Below, piece by piece: positions 21,809 to 33,059 of a DNA stretch of 64,000 nt (its first letter is position 1; every line of letters starts with the position of its first letter). The notes under the pieces were generated by a model. The model was not told where the DNA came from. It saw nothing but the letters and a program-made list of their open reading frames with translations, and searched no databases. The stretch lies in contig CM066294.1 in NCBI GenBank assembly GCA_033816765.1, positions 2,232,001 to 2,296,000 of the forward strand, written 5' to 3'. A program made the position numbers and the translations under genes. The DNA is from Nothopassalora personata (Eukaryota > Ascomycota > Dothideomycetes > Mycosphaerellales > Mycosphaerellaceae).

Positions 21809-22387
21809 GATTGCAGGAGTGACCTGTGCTTCGAGGGTTGCTGCGTGTCGATGGTGGCGGACTTTTCTGTTGCGAAGGTTATGCAGTGCATAACAGAATC
21901 AAATGTCTCTCCTTACAGCCACAATCCTAGCTCGCGAAGATCGTACTCATCGTGAACGCCAGCGAATCGAGCTGTGAGATGAGGGTAGTTCGTCTTAAGC
22001 CGAGGATGGAAAGAGCATTTCTGGTACTGCGCGTGGAGTCGGTTTCCTCGTTGCCATCCCTACGAGGGTGCGGTATTTTACCCCTTTTGGCTGCGCCGGA
22101 GGCGCGTGTCTAGATGAAGCTTAGTGGAGAGCCTGAGCTGGTGAGACAAAGCTACGCAGCTATATTACGTAGATCGTTCACTGGCGAATGTTCGAATAAT
22201 GAACACTCTGTCCTTCCCGATCCGCTTCAAAATTGTAGACTGCTGCGTGACTTGATAGTATATCACGAGGTCAGCCCACACAGTCCTCCATCTCCGCGAC
22301 AACGCCATCCGACCTCACTACCACACACGTATCGATCAACCTACCTGCCGAGCAACCAACACACACACACACACACACACACACAAC
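21809..22387. other. intergenic, (AC)n next to the UBC6 start
   Basis: No coding signal. An (AC)13-type dinucleotide repeat runs from about 22,359 to 22,385 and ends three bases before the UBC6 ATG, so it lies in the 5' UTR. Confidence 0.6.
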
Positions 22388-23218
22388 ATGGCGACCAAAG
22401 CCGCCCACAAACGCCTCACGCGCGAATATCAAGCAATTCAGAAATCACCACCCGAATTCATCACCGCCCACCCGTCAGAGTCCAACATCCTCGAGTGGCA
22501 CTATATCCTCACCGGCCCACCCGACACCGTCTACGCCGGCGGCCAGTACTGGGGCACCCTCGTCTTCCCCTCCGACTACCCCTTCGCACCTCCCGCCATC
22601 CGCATGCATACCCCCTCGGGACGCTTCCGCTGCAGTGAACGCCTCTGCCTTTCAATAAGTGACTTCCACCCAAAATCATTCAACCCTGCCTGGGAGGTGA
22701 GCACCATCTTGCTGGGCGTGCTGAGCTTCATGACGAGCGAGGAGATGACGACGGGGAGTGTGAGTGCGAAGCCAGAGGAGAGGAGGGCGTTTGCGGCGCG
22801 GACACGGTGGTGGAACAGCACTGGTGGCGGGAGCACGACGAGGACGCTGGGCATGGGACCTGTGAATGAGGAGAAGAGGTTGGGTGGCGGAGGAAATAGA
22901 GGCTTTGGGGCAATCAAGGCGGGTGATGGTGGGAGGCGGTTCAAAGAGCTGTTCCCTGAGATCGATGAGGAGAATTGGAAGTGGATGGAGGAGGAGAAGA
23001 TTGATCCGCAGACGGGCAAGAAAATTGGTGCTGTCGTGGTGGAGTCGGAAGCTCAAGAGATGGAGACTGCAACCCGGCGGAAGAAGGCACCTGCGGCAGC
23101 ACAAGCGGGTGATGAGGCGCAGCAGAATTGGCTTCTGCGGAACAGATGGTGGCTTGTCGGCGGCGCGGTATTCGCGTACATTCTGGCGGCCAGATTGTTA
23201 CGTGATCAACAAGAGTGA
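22388..23218 (+). CDS. UBC6: Tail-anchored E2 ubiquitin-conjugating enzyme Ubc6
   Basis: Ubc6 works at the ER membrane with Doa10-type E3 ligases in ER-associated degradation. A 276-aa uninterrupted frame. The E2 core starts MATKAAHKRLTREYQAIQ and includes WHYILTGPPDTVYAGG, YPFAPPAIRMHTPSGRF and the catalytic ERLCLSISDFHPKSFNP (Cys 87). The Ubc6/UBE2J class lacks the usual HPN triad, as here. A Gly- and charge-rich linker follows, then a C-terminal membrane anchor, WWLVGGAVFAYILAARLL (about residues 252-269). The ATG follows an (AC)n tract. Confidence 0.95.
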   Translation: MATKAAHKRLTREYQAIQKSPPEFITAHPSESNILEWHYILTGPPDTVYAGGQYWGTLVFPSDYPFAPPAIRMHTPSGRFRCSERLCLSISDFHPKSFNPAWEVSTILLGVLSFMTSEEMTTGSVSAKPEERRAFAARTRWWNSTGGGSTTRTLGMGPVNEEKRLGGGGNRGFGAIKAGDGGRRFKELFPEIDEENWKWMEEEKIDPQTGKKIGAVVVESEAQEMETATRRKKAPAAAQAGDEAQQNWLLRNRWWLVGGAVFAYILAARLLRDQQE

Positions 23219-24457
23219 ACGATCCTTACGGTGACGATTGCAGGCTACAGGGTCCTGCGAATCATCTCTGGACGTGATGGAGGACTTCTGGGCCACCATC
23301 AAGGGGCGTTCGAGAGCCTGCTCACTATACAAGCAGCTGCTGCGCCATCCAGACTTATGCCGCTGAGCAGACGACAAAGCAAGGACTGATGATTTGGCGC
23401 TCAGCATCAAGGTTACGGCATTGTAGATCCGCCGAGCAACAATACGCCGGACCTGTTGTGTATGTCTGGGCAGTTCCCCATGTCGTCGGTGTCGCCACCA
23501 TAATCGAGCCTGGAATCAGTCATGTCTCACCCCAGAGCGGGGCGGCGAACTCCTGTCCAGCGAAAGATGCTCCGCTGGTATGCTCTCAAAATCGGGACGT
23601 CACCAATCCTCACTACTCCAGCAGTTAGCACTACTTACGGCCTTGTCTACGATATGTCACCTCTCCTTACGACATCCAGCACGCGAAAGGGTGCGGCATT
23701 CGAGTGACTGCTTGGGAGTCCTCTAGTGCCTCAGACTGATGCAAGCTCCTTGGCGATGCTCATGACCTGGTTGTATGCGGACCGCCTGAAAAGCTAAGGA
23801 AGATCGGGCTTACCACGATCACCTCGTGCGGCCGCGCGAGTGGAGTAGGCTTGCTAATAGTCATAGTTGAATCCGCTCAATCCTAACAGGCAAGACTTTC
23901 TGCGGTCTCCCTTAATGTTCTCCAACGTCAATCCATCATTGTCCAGAGCTTTTGAGGACACAAATGAATGTGTGCTTGTTCGTTGTATCGAGTCGAGACT
24001 GCCAAGTCCAGCATACGGGGAGTCCTTTGGCACCCATCTGTCAAAGGAAAGGAAGCATTGGCGTTCATACCCCGAGAATGATCTGCATGCCACATCGCCA
24101 TCTTGAAACCTTTCATCGTGGACATGTCCACATTGCATGTACAGTTCTCTGCGCGCCCGCGACGCAATGTACCCAGCCACCATTGAAGAATCAAGATGCT
24201 GGCTTGACTTGGCAGCGGTATTGGTCACATAGCTGTGGCAGTTCTTCGAGCGCCTGGCGGAACTATCAAGCTTTTGACTGACTGTTGCAGGAACGGGTCT
24301 CTTGGCAAATAGGCTACGTGAGCGAGCAGGGGATGGCTCGGGCCGGTTGCTCTTGACGATGCGCCGGAGGTCTTCTGTTCTACGCTATCGCGTCCGAGGT
24401 GTCTCTGCGCGAATTACAGCATTAGCGAGCACATTCAACACAGATACAGCATCCAAC
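23219..24457. other. 1.2-kb intergenic stretch
   Basis: Short frames on both strands with no domain. Nothing supported. It probably includes the 5' region of the coiled-coil gene. Confidence 0.45.
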
Positions 24458-26739
24458 ATGATGGAGTCGCCCAATCTTGTCGCAAACGACGTGGAGCCGA
24501 GTATCATGCTCGACATGGACGGACCACCAAGCTCGCCCTTCCAATCGCACGTCGAAAGCCGAATGATAAGTCAACAGTGGGAGTCGCGGACAGCGACAGT
24601 GACCGAGGAGCGCACAATGGACATGTTCGCGACGCCAGCAAAGTCCGTCCACCGCTCGAGTCCAATCGATATCATGGAAGACAAGGAGAACATGCCGCAA
24701 TCAGAGAACAAGACGCAGAAGCTGGCTTCTTCTACGCGAAACATGTCGGCGCCACGGCCAACAACGCCCGAGCGAACACCACTTCCCGCCGACGACGAGG
24801 GTTTGGCTCCGGCGACAGAGAAGTGGAGAGAAAACAAAGATTCCGACTTGATGCCACCACCGCCTTCGACGCGCAAGACACCAAAGCGTGCACCACTCCG
24901 GCCTTCCGAAAGCGCCGCAAACACACCTCGAGCACGACCAACACCAAGTCGCGGCAACGATTCCAACAGTCTTGACCGCGTCGAGACCAACTCGACACAA
25001 TCGTCCACATTCTTCCAAGCTGGCCTCGACTTCCGCGCATCGCAAGTCTCCCACGCCCCAACACAAGACCACAGCGGTCTCGACGATACCTGCTTCAGCG
25101 CCTTCTCCGAAATCCCAGAGATGACCGTCTTCGCAAAGTTAGGACAAAGTCCCACCAAGCGCGAAGAGCAGACCCCACGTCACTCTGTCCGGACACCAGG
25201 CAGGAATGTGGAAGCAACCCCTCGAACCTCACACAAGCGACCCTCGCCATCACGATCTCCTTCGCCCACGCCTAGACGGCAGAAGACGCCTGCGAATCAT
25301 GATGGTACTACCTTTTTGATTGACTTCACGCAGCAGATGGACGGCGTTGCTGGTCACGCCATCAAGAGTCCGAGCAAGTCTAACACCCAGCCCGATCTTC
25401 TGAAGTACATGAACCAACAACGAAGTCCGCACAAGAACAATCGGTCCAGCTATACAACGCCACGGAAGGAGAATGCCATCATGAATCTGCTTGACTTTGA
25501 GCTGCCACCTGCGCCGACTCCACGTTCAGTCCCGACCATCACAGTTAGGCAAGCCCATCCCACGCACTGCGATGCCTTCCATACGAAGTCCACGACTAAC
25601 ACTGCTATAGGGAGCTCGAATCGTTAAAGTCATCCTACCTGTCGCAGATATCGTCTCTCAAAGCGACCCTGAGCGGACGAGAGGCAGAAGTCGAGAGCCT
25701 TAAGCGAGCAGTGGTAGACGCAGAGCGACGTGTCGGCGAGGCACAAGAGAATCTACGTGACGAGAAGAACAAGCGCGAGTGGGCAGAACAAGAGAAGGCT
25801 GGCTGGGAGAAGCGAGGACAGGAAGTGGAGAACGTCCTTCAGAGCGTGAAGGAGGAAGTCATGAAGGGCGAGACTGAGAAAGAGGATCTGCTGCGGAAGA
25901 TGGACGAGTGTGAACGCCGAGCTGAGAATGCTGAAGCTCGTGCTGTGAAGGCAGAAGAGCGCTTCGCCGACGCCTTGGCTGCTAGGGCCAGCTCTGGTGA
26001 AGGCGAGGCGACCGATGTTGAGGATCAGGTCCAGCGCCTGGTGGCTGCACAAATCGACTCCAAGATCGAAGCTGTCAGTCGCGAGCTGCACACGGTCTAC
26101 AAGGAGAAACACGAGCGGAAGGTTGCCACTCTGAAGAAGAGCTACGAGGCGCGTAGCGAGAAGAAATGTGCCGACTTGCAGAATCGTCTTTCCGAGCTGG
26201 AGAGACAGAACGAGGATCTACTTGCCGCGAAGGATGCCACCTTCTCTGGACCTGTGCCAGGAGCATCCCAAAGCAAGGAGCAGAAGGAACGAGAAGCACA
26301 GCTCAAGGCTGAGGTTGAAGAACAGCGCGCTTACCTTGCACGCATCGAGTCGGAAATGCAAGCTTCGCAGCAACAGCAAGATCAGCTAATGCGCGAGCTG
26401 GAGCAAGAACGAATTGAGAAGGGCGATCTCGTCGCTGCTGTCGACGAGATGCTCGCACTCCAAGCAGAGCAAAAGTCCGCAGCTGGCGATCAGAGTATTG
26501 TTGGCGACACGAGTGTGGTCGAGGATTTCCGCAAGTCCATCAAATCCATCTCTAGGCCTTCCGGTCTGAGAGCGCCGGGCGGTATCCCGACAAGCCGGAT
26601 GGCGCAACCTACTGGACTTGGTAGAGCCAGGACTGGAACGGGTGGGAAGTCCAGCATCCTGTCGAACATCGAAAGGATGGGACGTGCTGGTGGCGGCGCC
26701 GCACCCGCTGAGCAGGATCCTGTGCCAAAGTGGTTTTAG
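24458..26739 (+). CDS. coiled-coil spindle-pole/microtubule-associated-like protein
   Basis: Exons 24458-25548 and 25611-26739 give 739 aa. The first half is disordered, rich in Ser, Pro, Thr and Arg, with many SP/TP sites (RSPSPTPRRQK). It contains short islands (FSAFSEIPEMTVFAKLG, FLIDFTQQMD, NLLDFELPPAPTPRSVPTI). The second half is a long heptad-rich coiled coil beginning RELESLKSSYLSQISSLKA. The tail has a Gly/Arg-rich segment ending VPKWF. This layout recalls fungal spindle-pole or TACC-type microtubule regulators, an inference from memory of similar annotated proteins. The intron is GC-AG: donor AG|GCAAGC at 25549, acceptor CTATAG at 25610. A GT donor would put the coiled coil out of frame. 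Confidence 0.65.
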
Positions 26740-27915
26740 ATGAGATGGACATGAGCATGATTTGGCGATTCGTCTTGGGAAGGCGTACTGACTGGACATA
26801 CTGAGCTTTGTGCAGTATTGGTGGATGACTGGCGCTTGGCATGGCGTTGGGTAACGATGTGCTCTACGGAGGCGGAAGCAGTGTCATGCTATGGCTGTAT
26901 TTGGTAGCTCTAGACGAGCACTTTCCTCAATCTCTTTCACGCAGGCGATGCCTGAGTCAACAATGTGGCGGTCTCGGCTGTCACAATGAAGACGATGCTC
27001 GACATGTGGTCGATTTGGGTCAACCGAATGAATGGTGTCGTTGATGGTATCGAACAGATTATCATAACGACTACTTACTGATTTGTGCGTCTGTGGGGTC
27101 GGTCTCCTAGGGGAGAAATGTTGCGTTGGCGAGGACCGGTCTAAACTCTCCTCCAACGGCCAAGGCCCACGAGATGGCGCGGCTGACATGTTTTATGGGA
27201 GAGTGCAAACTGTGTTCGCATCTCCGACAAGGGCTATGTGTCGAACGTACATGTCCGAACTCGAATATCTACCCTCAAGTAGAGGACCCTTTGTGGTCGG
27301 ACGTCTCACTTTCAGTCCATTTTTTTTTCTTTTGCCTTCGAGAGCATTGCGAATCTTGGTCAATGCTAAGCTGTATGTAGTATACAGCTCTCCTCGTTGG
27401 CCCTCAGTATCGCGTATCGCACTGCGCTGTCTACAGCAGCCGTTACAATATCTCAACTTTGCCTGGCTTGCCCGTCAGTTGGAAAGCCCACTTTACACAG
27501 CTCCTCCCTCGGCACGACGTGATGCTATCAATTGTACCCAAAGTGATTACCATAACAAAGTTGAGAAGTGCTGTGTATGTTAAGCTCCTTTAGACTTATA
27601 GTAAGGCTCCTGTACTAACAGTATCTAAGTCGCCGACCTATCCGTAGCGGACCAATCGATGCCTACACGCCAACGGGAGGACCCGATATGCAAAGGGCTC
27701 TTTCTGCTCTACGTGCTCTGTGACAGAGCAAAGAGAGCAGGACAGATCGACTGATCCGACTGATCAGTTACGCCAAGACATAGCACTATATAGACGACGC
27801 TCTTTTGCACGTAGATAGGAGCCTCGTGCTCTACTCATTTTAAGTCTACACAGTATACTGTTTGGATCCACTGCCTTCACAACGAGAGAGACATCACTGT
27901 AAAGATACCAAGCCC
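26740..27915. other. 1.2-kb intergenic stretch
   Basis: No supportable gene. A perfect short inverted repeat (gctctg tga cagagc) lies near 27,716-27,730. Confidence 0.5.
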
Positions 27916-28287
27916 ATGTTGGAAGAGAGCGAGAGCGAGCGAGAGCCGAAATCGCAAATTGAACATGAACATGATCATGCAATGGAAGGGACATGGTCAA
28001 CCTCTTCGGAGAAATTCTTCTTGAAAGATGAGAAGTATACGTGGCTGATGGATGTGAGCGCCAGGTTGCCGGAACGGCCACACGCTGCTCGGGAGCGGTT
28101 GAGACTTTTTGGCGAAGCGCTTCGGCATGCCAATGCGGAGCTTGCGCAGGTGGAGGTGGCTATTTGGAAAGTACGGGGGAAGTGCTTGGTCTGTCGGGAG
28201 AGAGAGAGAGGGAGGCTGAAGCGGGGCGGATCTTTGTTGTTGGGAGAGACGGTTTGTGGGGAGTGCATCGAGCTCGCACGTCTTTGA
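27916..28287 (+). CDS. hypothetical protein with two CxxC pairs
   Basis: A 123-aa frame from the ATG at 27916. The N-terminal 40 residues are acidic and His-rich. A predicted helical region follows (ERPHAARERLRLFGEALRH). The C-terminus carries CLVC, then about 20 residues later CGEC, near the end. Two CxxC pairs spaced like this could bind one zinc ion. No family is recognised, and the zinc-binding idea is inference only. Confidence 0.45.
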   Translation: MLEESESEREPKSQIEHEHDHAMEGTWSTSSEKFFLKDEKYTWLMDVSARLPERPHAARERLRLFGEALRHANAELAQVEVAIWKVRGKCLVCRERERGRLKRGGSLLLGETVCGECIELARL

Positions 28288-28444
28288 TGTAAGGTAAGGT
28301 CCGGAAGATGGTATCGACCTTCAAATCGGAGCTAGATGAAGCTGGATCCTAGAGATGGCACTGTGCTCACTACGCCACAATGCAGACTCGTCACTGCCTC
28401 GATGGACTTTCCTTTAGCCTGGTACACCGTAAGCAGCAAGCCTC

Positions 28445-29957
28445 TCAAAGCTCCTCGCATCCCTCCATGCCCTCGTCAGCGTTGATTTGCATCTTGTGAT
28501 ACACCGCGTCTCGTAGATCATCATTGTCATGTAACAGCCTTTGCAACGCCCCAGTGTGGTTCTTTGCCAGACCCCAGAACTGACTAGCGATGGATGCAAA
28601 TGAGCCAACTGACCACTATGTCCTGCACGTCAGTGTGGTCTTTCTCAAGCGGCATCTTGCTCAGGATCAGGGCCACGATCAGCAGAGCCATTGGAGGCAG
28701 CGGATAGAGTGCGTTGAGCTTCTTCTCAATTATGTCCTGCAGCGGCACAAGCTGGACCTTGCTCGCGGTGACAAAGGCGTAAGCGAGTTTCTGCGCGGCC
28801 CTCTCCTTCTCAGCATCGGACAGCTTGCCGAAAGGTTGATAGTCATCGGGGTCTTTTAGATACTCGGGGCCGAAATCGCCACTGCAGAGGTATTCCCAGA
28901 TCGAACTCAGCTCAGTATTAGTCAGGTCCAGTAGCACGGCTCGGTTTTCTCCATTCAGGTCGATAATGTGCTCACCGCGCTTCTCGTCGTAGTGCTCGAG
29001 TGATTTGAGATATTCTGACTCTGCGCACCGAGCTCTGCGTACGATCACGCTCTGGCCGTTGTCGCCAAGAAGGATTCTGCATTCTTTGTCTCTAACGAGC
29101 AGTCAGCGGGAGAGTGGTAAGATCCAAGGCATTAGTACTCACGTCATCGTTGGCGGAGCCCAGTGCGCGGAAGAAGGTCTGCCTCGAGCACGCTTGTGTT
29201 TGCAATCCGATGGATCTTCCGTAAAAGGATCCTGAATTTTGCTTGAACCTCTCACAAAGATGGATTCTTCGTCATCCGAGTCCTCTTGGTCGGAGATCTC
29301 GATGATCCCTGTGGAGTTGAGCAGCTTGCCTCGAGGGGTAGACTTCGGGGTCAATAGCTGCTTCGAACGAGCGTGAACGCTCCTCTTGGTACGCTTGGAC
29401 CGATCACTACTACACTCCGGTGAGTTCGAGCTTGATTGAGACCTGCGCTTGCCGCCGATGGCTTGCGACTGTTCAGAGTTCATCTTTCTCTCCAGCCTGC
29501 GGACTTTCGACTCGTTCAGGATGTAATTGTGCCAGTATTCGTTATCACAAAGCTCCGGAGCTTCTATGGCGAAAGCCACGTGTCGCAATTTTTCCTCTCT
29601 TGTGCCCTGGCTGTCATCCTTCTGCACATCAGGCTGCTCGAAAACCTCACATTCAGCTGCGTAGTCGTAGTTGGGGTCGTACTCGTCCAGAGTCTCGTCC
29701 GATACCCAGATGCTGCCCACACGTGTTAGCCGACCCAAGTCTATTGTGATAGCTGCTGCGCGTACTGACTATATGTGCTTCCCAAGCAAGATTGCGGGGA
29801 TACGGTCGTCCTTGGAGCGTAGTTCGAAGAATGGCTGAGGCACAGTATCCCTATCGCAGATCACAACCGGGAAAAGTTTTTCCCTGTAGGTGTGGACCCA
29901 TGTGCTGCCAACGGTCTTCGCGGGCACCTCAATACTCGCCACTGGCTCGTCAACCAT
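28445..29957 (-). CDS. PWWP-like plus BTB-like domain protein
   Basis: Minus strand. Exons 29957-29770, 29712-29143, 29091-about 28629 and 28579-28445 give about 451 aa. The first splice (donor GTCAGT) joins ILLGKHIY to IWVSDETLDEYDP, giving a PWWP-like fold with FPVVICDRDTVPQPFFEL. A disordered basic linker with Ser/Lys patches follows. The second splice joins PPTM to TDKECRILLGDNGQSVIV, the start of a BTB/POZ-like domain (IIDLNGENRAVLLDL). The fourth exon, FWGLAKNHTGALQRLL, continues in frame. Its intron is 49 bp if the donor is at 28628 and only 34 bp with the stronger donor at 28613, so that boundary is uncertain. A chromatin or ubiquitin-ligase adaptor role is conceivable but not shown. 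Confidence 0.6.
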
Positions 29958-30589
29958 CGCGCTGCAAAGGAAGGTTCGATCGTCAAAGTAGTGCGAAGTG
30001 TGGACTGTTGGTATGGTCCAGAGGTGGTCATTCCGGTTAGTTGTTGATGCAGAAATGATATTGAGATCGTAGTTGTGGTGGAGAAGAGAATTAAAGATGG
30101 AGTGGACTATAACTGAGTGTGTGCATCCAGTGCAAACGGCACCGTGGCACATGATCGGTCCGTCAGCCAATCACGTCAATCAATACTTATTATGAGGCGG
30201 AGTGAAAGTCAACGGCCTCTATACCGAATGGCCCCTGAGGTGGTAATGGAAAGGGTGTAGCATCTCTTGGTAATGTGGCCGGCAAGTGGAACTCACAAGC
30301 CCCGGAAGACTCAGCGTGCTACAGTGGCACGACGAAAGAGAGGACTCTAGTCGGATCTGCATTCGCCACTCATGACACTGGAAATATTCCGAGCATGTGA
30401 AGGTGGATGTCAAGAAGTGAAGTCAAACTGAATCTCCAGGGGTTCGAGCTCAAGCTTCGGCGGTGGCCTAGGCTTACACAACCGGCAATTACGCATATTC
30501 GAAAACCTGAACTCGCTCTTCTTTAATAACAGCATTAATAATAGCGACAACAATACTGCTACGACTCGTTATTATCGCCTACTAGCGAG
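29958..30589. other. intergenic region
   Basis: Divergent spacer upstream of the PWWP/BTB-like gene. No coding signal. The composition turns TA-rich after about 30,500. Confidence 0.5.
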
Positions 30590-30930
30590 TCGCGGCGGTA
30601 TTATCGCTCCCTCCTACTACGTAGGTAAATTAGGCTCCTTATAGCGGCGGGCGGCGATAGCGACTGCGATAGCGGCGGGCGATAGCGATAGCGACTTATT
30701 ATCCTTACGAGTCGCGAGCGGAGGGTCCGTTCGCTAATTCGAATACTATAGATCTTAAAGAGGTTGTCTCGAATAGCTACCTATATTAATCTACATAGCG
30801 GTAGTCTATAGCTCGATTTCGAGACGAAAGGGTACTAGATCGATCGCTAAACGTAGCATTATATATAGCGAGTATGCTTTTAGACAAATAGCGAGTATAT
30901 AGACAAATAGCGAGTGTATACGAGTCTATA
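30590..30930. repeat. RIP-like TA-rich island
   Basis: About 340 bases with very few CpA or TpG but many CpG, TpA and the words cgata, tagcg and ctata. This is the same unusual composition as the 16-kb block on the right. A short duplication, tagacaaatagcgagt, occurs twice at 30,876-30,920. It is probably a fragment of a mutated mobile element and lies less than 200 bases upstream of SEC11. Confidence 0.6.
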
Positions 30931-31113
30931 ATAATGGGGATTGCAGATTTGAAGATTTTGAATATAGGTAATTGCCGGTTGTGTAAGCCTAGGCCACCGC
31001 CCTTCCCGCGTCCTGCCGAGCCCAAACATCACAGCTGGCATCGCGAATCCCAGCCGTCCACATATCCTCTCCAAATCTCCCACATCACCAACCCCCACAA
31101 CAACACCGCCAAA

Positions 31114-31729
31114 ATGCTCGGCTCCCTCGCCTCCATGCAACCGCGCCAACTCGCCGCCCAAGTTCTAAACTTCGCCCTCGTCCTCTCCTCCGCCTTCATG
31201 CTCTGGAAAGGGCTCTCAGTCTTCACCAACTCCTCCTCGCCCATCGTCGTAGTCCTCTCCGGCTCAATGGAACCGGCCTTTCAGCGTGGAGATTTGCTGT
31301 TCTTGTGGAACAGAGGCGCCGAGACGCAGGTGGGAGAAATTGTGGTGTATAATGTGCGGGGAAAGGATATTCCGATTGTGCATAGGGTCGTAAGGCGGTT
31401 TGGGGGAGGGTGAGTGTTCCTCGAAGAGTCGTAGAAAAAGCCATTGCAGCGGGGAAGGGATATGAATTTTGGAGGGGAATGCTGATGTGTTTTATCACAG
31501 GGCTGCGCCGTTGCAACTTCTGACCAAGGGAGATAATAATGCGATTGATGATACGGGACTTTATGCGCGTGGACAGAATTTCTTGAATCGGGGGAAGGAT
31601 GTGGTGGGGAGTGTGGTTGGTTATGTTCCGTTTGTGGGATACGTGACGATTCTGCTGAGCGAGCATCCTTCGCTGAAGACGGCGATGTTGGTCTTTATGG
31701 CGCTTACGGCGGTGTTGCAGCGAGAATAG
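31114..31729 (+). CDS. SEC11: Signal peptidase complex catalytic subunit Sec11
   Basis: Sec11 removes signal peptides in the ER lumen as the catalytic subunit of the signal peptidase complex. Exons 31114-31409 and 31501-31729 (91-bp intron) encode 174 aa, a typical length. An N-terminal membrane helix ([19 protein letters not shown]) precedes [16 protein letters not shown] with catalytic Ser 51. VHRVV holds His 90, and KGDNNAIDD holds Asp 110. C-terminal [16 protein letters not shown] is the conserved second hydrophobic segment. The promoter side abuts a RIP-like island. Confidence 0.96.
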
Positions 31730-31842
31730 GACTTTCGCGCCCATTCCTCCGGGTTTGAGCGAGGGTTGGCGTCGAGAGAGAGAGTAGACATGGCTGCCGA
31801 AAGGGGTATACCAAAAGGAACACTAGAGAGGGCTTTCACAAG

Positions 31843-32487
31843 CTATTTGTGGCCCTCTTCTCGCAGCCGCTGCCGCACATTCATGATCGCCTTACCCAGC
31901 CTGTTCTCTCCCCACTTATCTCGATTCGCCTGTGCATCCGCCGCACCGAAGCCCACACCCCATATCCGATCAGCTGGAGACGCCTATCGCGAACGTTAGC
32001 AGATACTCTACAATACGCACAAGAAGACTCAACACTCACCTCCACAAGCTCCCTCTCCCCGGTAGCCAACAACTTCGCCCTCATGTCAGGACTCTCCTTC
32101 CCCTTCGTAAACTTGTGATAGTTACCCTCCTCCACAATTCGACTCTTATGCCCATCCCATTTCTTGCGATCGAACCTGTCGCCACACCATCAGCACCTCC
32201 AAACAACCCCATACTTGTTACTATACCCACCCCTTCGCCCTCCGTCCCAACGCCTGATGCTCCTTCGGCACCGTCGTCCTCATCATCTCCTGCGCAATCT
32301 CTTCATCACCAAACAGTCTCGCTTTCTGAATCATCATCCACATTTCCGCCGTTTGGTAGGTCACGCCGTCGACTTCGAAGGCGGATTCGTACCATTGGGA
32401 GAGGAAGCCGTAGGGTTTCTCAAACTCGCGCCAGAACCACACTGGGCCGAGGGATGGGTCAGGGGATATTGTTGGGGTTTGTGCCAT
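31843..32487 (-). CDS. NADAR/YbiA-family protein
   Basis: Three exons on the minus strand (32487-32231, 32175-32040, 31983-31843) give 177 aa. The order is FWREFEKPYGFLSQWYESAF, TAEMWMMIQKARLF, then GFDRKKWDGHKSRIVEEGNY across the first splice, and ADRIWGVGFGAADA and WGENRLGKAIMNVRQRL in the last exon. These are hallmarks of the NADAR (YbiA/DUF1768) fold. Members act on ADP-ribose-linked or riboflavin-pathway N-glycosides, and the fungal substrate is not certain. All introns are GT-AG (55 and 56 bp). It is convergent with SEC11. Confidence 0.9.
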
Positions 32488-33059
32488 GTTTGGGGTAAGA
32501 GGGGATGGAGCTTGGTGAGTGATCTGTCACGTTTGGTGTTGGGAAAGCCGGGGCGATCGCAGAGTTGCAAGTGTGTGAAGTGAAGTGGTCACGGTGAAGT
32601 ATTCACGCAGTGATGATGATGTATTGGTGAGCTAGTCCGCAAGTAGTAGGTAGCTTGATGAAGCTCTTTGGGAAACGATCGAGCGCACGCGGACAGTATT
32701 GATATCCTCTTCCTGGTTCATTGTTTCATTTCTGAAGCTCTATCTGCTGCCTCTGATGCAGTATCCATATCTATTGACTGTCGATTCCCAGTATACATTA
32801 ACCCTCATACGCTGCACTAGCAGAGCGGTCACAAACTCCCTTTTCCGATTCCACTATTTCGATCATGACCATGCCCATCAATGCCCATTTCGCCGCTTGT
32901 TGTTCCATTCGCTCGCTCGCTAAAGTGCTATACAAAACGCTATGCAAATCTGCCGTCATGAACGCACCGGGTCCACCCTTGTCTGCGAGCTCATGTGCCG
33001 TGTTCATCAATGCTCGTATTCGTCTCTTCATTTACATACGCTGACATGTTTCAGTCGTA
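32488..33059. other. intergenic region
   Basis: No coding signal beyond shadows. Nothing supported. Confidence 0.5.

Noticed and set aside
24571..25158. 195-codon minus-strand frame
   Set aside because: Antisense shadow of the disordered Ser/Pro-rich exon of the coiled-coil protein gene.
30420..30480. Possible tRNA because of a ggttcga word
   Set aside because: No cloverleaf could be folded around it, and the B-box-like word is incomplete.
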